From Bacteriovoracaceae bacterium (lineage in GTDB: Bacteria; Bdellovibrionota; Bacteriovoracia; Bacteriovoracales; Bacteriovoracaceae), in NCBI GenBank assembly GCA_018649885.1, contig JABIHA010000121.1, positions 1 through 64,000 on the forward strand: a stretch of DNA of 64,000 nt, written 5' to 3'. Shown piece by piece: positions 62,080 to 64,000 of this stretch (its first letter is position 1; each line of letters starts with the position of its first letter). Position numbers and translations under genes: made by a program. Below the pieces are notes generated by a model. That model saw only the letters and a program-made list of their open reading frames with translations. It was not told the DNA's origin and searched no databases.

Positions 62080-62715
62080 ATGAGCTGCCCCCTATGTCTT
62101 GATACTAACCATTCTCTCTTTTATGAGGATAAAGCTAGAACTTACTATCAATGTGGGAATTGTTTTTTAATTTTCGTGCCCCCTAAGTTTTGGACTTCCC
62201 AGGTAGAAGAAAAAGAAATCTATGATCTCCACCAAAACTCTCCGCTTGATTTGGGATACCGAAAGTTTCTCTCTAGACTATTCGATCCACTCGTTAAAAA
62301 ACTTACCCCCAACTCCAAGGGACTCGATTTTGGCTGCGGAAATGGTCCAACATTATCAGTTATGCTTGAAGAAAAGGGACATTCGGTAGAGCTTTTCGAT
62401 CTATACTACGCAAACGATCTAAAAGTATTTTCAAAAAAATATGACTTTATTGTGGCCACTGAAGTTATTGAACATCTTGGCAATCCAAATCAAGAGATCA
62501 CCAGATTAATAAGCCTTTTAAGGCCAGAAGGCTTACTTGGAGTCATGACAAAGCTGGCGAGAGACCAAAGTGCTTTTTCGACCTGGCACTATAAAAATGA
62601 CATCACTCACATCTGTTTTTACTCAGTGAAAACCTTTGAATGGATCGCCAAACACTGGTCCATGGAAATAGAATTTGTTGGAAATGATGTAGTGATTTTA
62701 AAGGCCTGCACATAG
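62080..62715 (+). CDS. Class I SAM methyltransferase with zinc-ribbon start
   Basis: 211 residues from ATG 62080 (TTG 62074 has AAGG 9 nt upstream and is an alternative; TTG 62050 is also open). N-terminal zinc ribbon CPLC ... YYQCGNC, then motif I LDFGCGNGPTLSVM, VATEVIEHLGN and HICFYSVKTFEWI. This is the zinc-ribbon methyltransferase type seen in glycan and lipid clusters. Acts on a small substrate with S-adenosylmethionine. It sits at the end of the possible envelope-glycan group. Confidence 0.78.
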   Translation: MSCPLCLDTNHSLFYEDKARTYYQCGNCFLIFVPPKFWTSQVEEKEIYDLHQNSPLDLGYRKFLSRLFDPLVKKLTPNSKGLDFGCGNGPTLSVMLEEKGHSVELFDLYYANDLKVFSKKYDFIVATEVIEHLGNPNQEITRLISLLRPEGLLGVMTKLARDQSAFSTWHYKNDITHICFYSVKTFEWIAKHWSMEIEFVGNDVVILKACT

Positions 62716-62725
62716 AAAACAGACC

Positions 62726-63397
62726 CTAGCTGGCCTTCCTTTTAATCGCCTTTCTAAGGCCTTCTTTTGATAATCCCAAAACTCCAGATGCTTTTTGCTT
62801 ATTGCCCCCAGTTTCCACCAAAGCAAGTGAGATCAACTTTTGCTCCAAGCGTTCTTTTTGTTTTTTTACATTTAAGTCATCAATTTCAAAATGATGACTT
62901 TCAGATGATGTACTGAGTGCACTTAAACCACAAGAAAGAAGGTGGCCAACGAGTTCAAGTAAATCTAATTCATACTTTTCAAATCTTCCGGATATTGAGT
63001 TCAAGGCCTGAATCACTCCAAAGGGATTCTCTGTGGTGCCTATAAGTGCACTGGCAATACACTCTGTTTTGTATTTGGTCTTTGTATCAATTTCTGGAAA
63101 AAAATCGGGGTGCCCGCTGGGGTCATTAACAAGTAGTGGTGCCTTATTTCTCCAGCAAAAGCCCACCACTCCCTTAGTCACGGGCAGTGAGATCTCTCCA
63201 TTTTCAATACCAGTTCCGAGTTTTAAATCAAGCTGCTCCGTCTTGTGATTAAAAATAAAGACTGAAACTCTTTCAGCAAATAATAGCTTTTGTGTGTAAT
63301 TCACAAAGGGACGATAGAGGGCCACAGCAGACTTAGGTCCGTGAATAAGCTTACTTAGCTCTAGTAAATAAAACAATTTCTCTTGAAAATCGCTCAT
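62726..63397 (-). CDS. GAF-Fis regulator, paralogue of the gene at 37311
   Basis: 223 residues from ATG 63397 (MSDFQEKLFYLLE), the start that aligns with the paralogue. GAF domain: RVSVFIFNHKTEQLDLKLGTG, KGVVGFCWRN, NDPSGHPDFFPEID, PFGVIQALNSISGRF. Fis-type helix-turn-helix: DDLNVKKQKERLEQKLISLAL, GGNKQKASGVLGLSKEGLRKAI. The two proteins share the domain order and nearly identical linkers. AAA+ domain absent in both. Ligand unknown. Confidence 0.75.
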   Translation of the reverse strand: MSDFQEKLFYLLELSKLIHGPKSAVALYRPFVNYTQKLLFAERVSVFIFNHKTEQLDLKLGTGIENGEISLPVTKGVVGFCWRNKAPLLVNDPSGHPDFFPEIDTKTKYKTECIASALIGTTENPFGVIQALNSISGRFEKYELDLLELVGHLLSCGLSALSTSSESHHFEIDDLNVKKQKERLEQKLISLALVETGGNKQKASGVLGLSKEGLRKAIKRKAS

Positions 63398-63775
63398 AAC
63401 TACTTGTCGGTTGGACGATGTACAACTTGAGTTTGCCCTTTGAACACTTTGCGATGACCAGGCCCAAGACACACGACAAACTTCCAGCTACTTGAGAGCT
63501 TATCCAATTTATCTGGGCGGGTTTCAGGCCTTTGGTAAATGAATTCTGATTGGATAAGAAACCTTTAACTATACTCCACATTATTGAAATAATTCGAATT
63601 ACGGTACATGAGTTGGATCAAGGCCTACCAAAGTGGTCAATAGACATAAAATATAGGGGTGAAACGAAGAATCGAAAGATTCTTACCCTACGATAGCTGT
63701 ATGTAAGTGGAAGTTACCAATCTCAATGTAGGGGCCATTGAAGCAATAAACGGATTTCGCTTCAAAGGGGTCAAT
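63398..63775. other. 378-bp intergenic region with a structured leader
   Basis: Divergent promoters of the GAF regulator and the basic secreted protein must lie here. A composite hairpin at 63654-63690 (TAGGG ... AAGAATC-GAAA-GATTCTT-A-CCCTA) has a GNRA-type loop and could be part of the secreted gene's leader RNA. Nothing else recognised. Confidence 0.4.
63654..63690 (+). ncRNA. Candidate structured 5' leader with GNRA tetraloop
   Basis: A 7-bp stem AAGAATC/GATTCTT closed by GAAA, and an outer stem TAGGG/CCCTA separated by an asymmetric bulge. It lies 85 nt before the start at 63776. Could be a leader element of the secreted basic protein; not a known riboswitch that I recognise. Confidence 0.35.
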
Positions 63776-64000
63776 ATGAAAGCATCACATCTTATGTCAA
63801 TTTTACTAGCAGTTTTTTTAGTTTTTGCCACAGAGGCCAACTCTGCGTCTACAAAAAGATCAGCTAAATCCAAGCACAAAAAAGCACATCGAGGTAATCA
63901 CAGAGGCGTTAAAAAAATGCTTAAAAAGTTTTACAAAAAACAAAGAAGAATCAGAAGACGCTACAAAAAACTTCATCTAGCTGGCAATGTAGGCCTAAAG
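63776..64000 (+). CDS. Secreted Lys/Arg-rich protein (3' end outside window)
   Basis: 75 codons, open at the window end. AAAGGGGT lies 4 nt before the ATG. Signal peptide ends EANSA. The mature part is highly basic (KRSAKSKHKKAHRG; MLKKFYKKQRRIRRRYKKLH). It resembles the other small cationic secreted proteins in this window and may bind DNA, RNA or lipid. No family recognised. Confidence 0.6.
   Translation, partial: MKASHLMSILLAVFLVFATEANSASTKRSAKSKHKKAHRGNHRGVKKMLKKFYKKQRRIRRRYKKLHLAGNVGLK

Overview
The window is AT-rich, gene-dense chromosomal DNA of a Gram-negative bacterium. It has many signal peptides and lipoboxes, an outer-membrane barrel, a TolC-type exit duct and lipoprotein-anchored enzymes. 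The many small secreted proteins, FG-GAP/CAP/CotH-type surface proteins, frequent TTG and GTG starts and very frequent AAGGCC words fit a Bdellovibrionota / Bacteriovoracia-like organism. That placement is inference by resemblance and could not be tested here. I saw no rRNA, tRNA, CRISPR array, insertion sequence or prophage.

Layout. 1-9.3 kb: a His/Gly-rich secreted protein, DUF454, a secreted catalase-fold protein, a CPWA-type glutathione transferase, a divergent yceI-like/lysR pair, a HEAT-like protein, truA facing a ferredoxin-NADP reductase-like flavoprotein, a secreted EEP nuclease/phosphatase and an HNH nuclease. 9.3-22.9 kb: a lysine-rich histone-like protein divergent from an XRE regulator across a striking double operator, an FG-GAP/UnbV protein, a secreted serine protease that seems to start at ATT, an alpha/beta hydrolase, a HelD-like helicase, a lipoprotein whose ribosome-binding site lies in a hairpin, a phosphoesterase lipoprotein and a DMT/NIPA-like transporter. 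22.9-26.8 kb: a tesA-ybbA-ybbP-like operon.

26.8-34.9 kb is the most coherent system. A five-gene heavy-metal (probably copper) efflux operon (haem-binding protein, TolC/CusC-like, CusB-like, CusA-like, DUF3347-like) is divergent from an ECF sigma factor and a translationally coupled membrane protein, its likely anti-sigma. The intergenic region has the same bipartite element, TGTCACA-N16-CGTA, in front of both operons. This looks like an autoregulated sigma-controlled metal or envelope stress regulon.

34.9-49.6 kb: a CotH-kinase-like protein, small Cys-rich secreted proteins, a GAF-Fis regulator, an ankyrin protein, a free-standing FliG-C-like protein, argC-argB, a LysE exporter, a His/Tyr-rich secreted protein, a serine beta-lactamase-fold hydrolase, an APH-type kinase, an acyltransferase and a CBS pair. 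49.6-64 kb: metG with an internal insertion, a CAP-domain lipoprotein with a repeat tail, a DUF255 thioredoxin-like lipoprotein, a transglutaminase-like protein, a possible envelope-glycan group (two polytopic membrane proteins, a B12-binding radical SAM enzyme, a zinc-ribbon methyltransferase), a second GAF-Fis regulator and a basic secreted protein cut by the window end. Convergent neighbours often share exactly four bases of stop codon, and clear intrinsic terminators are few.
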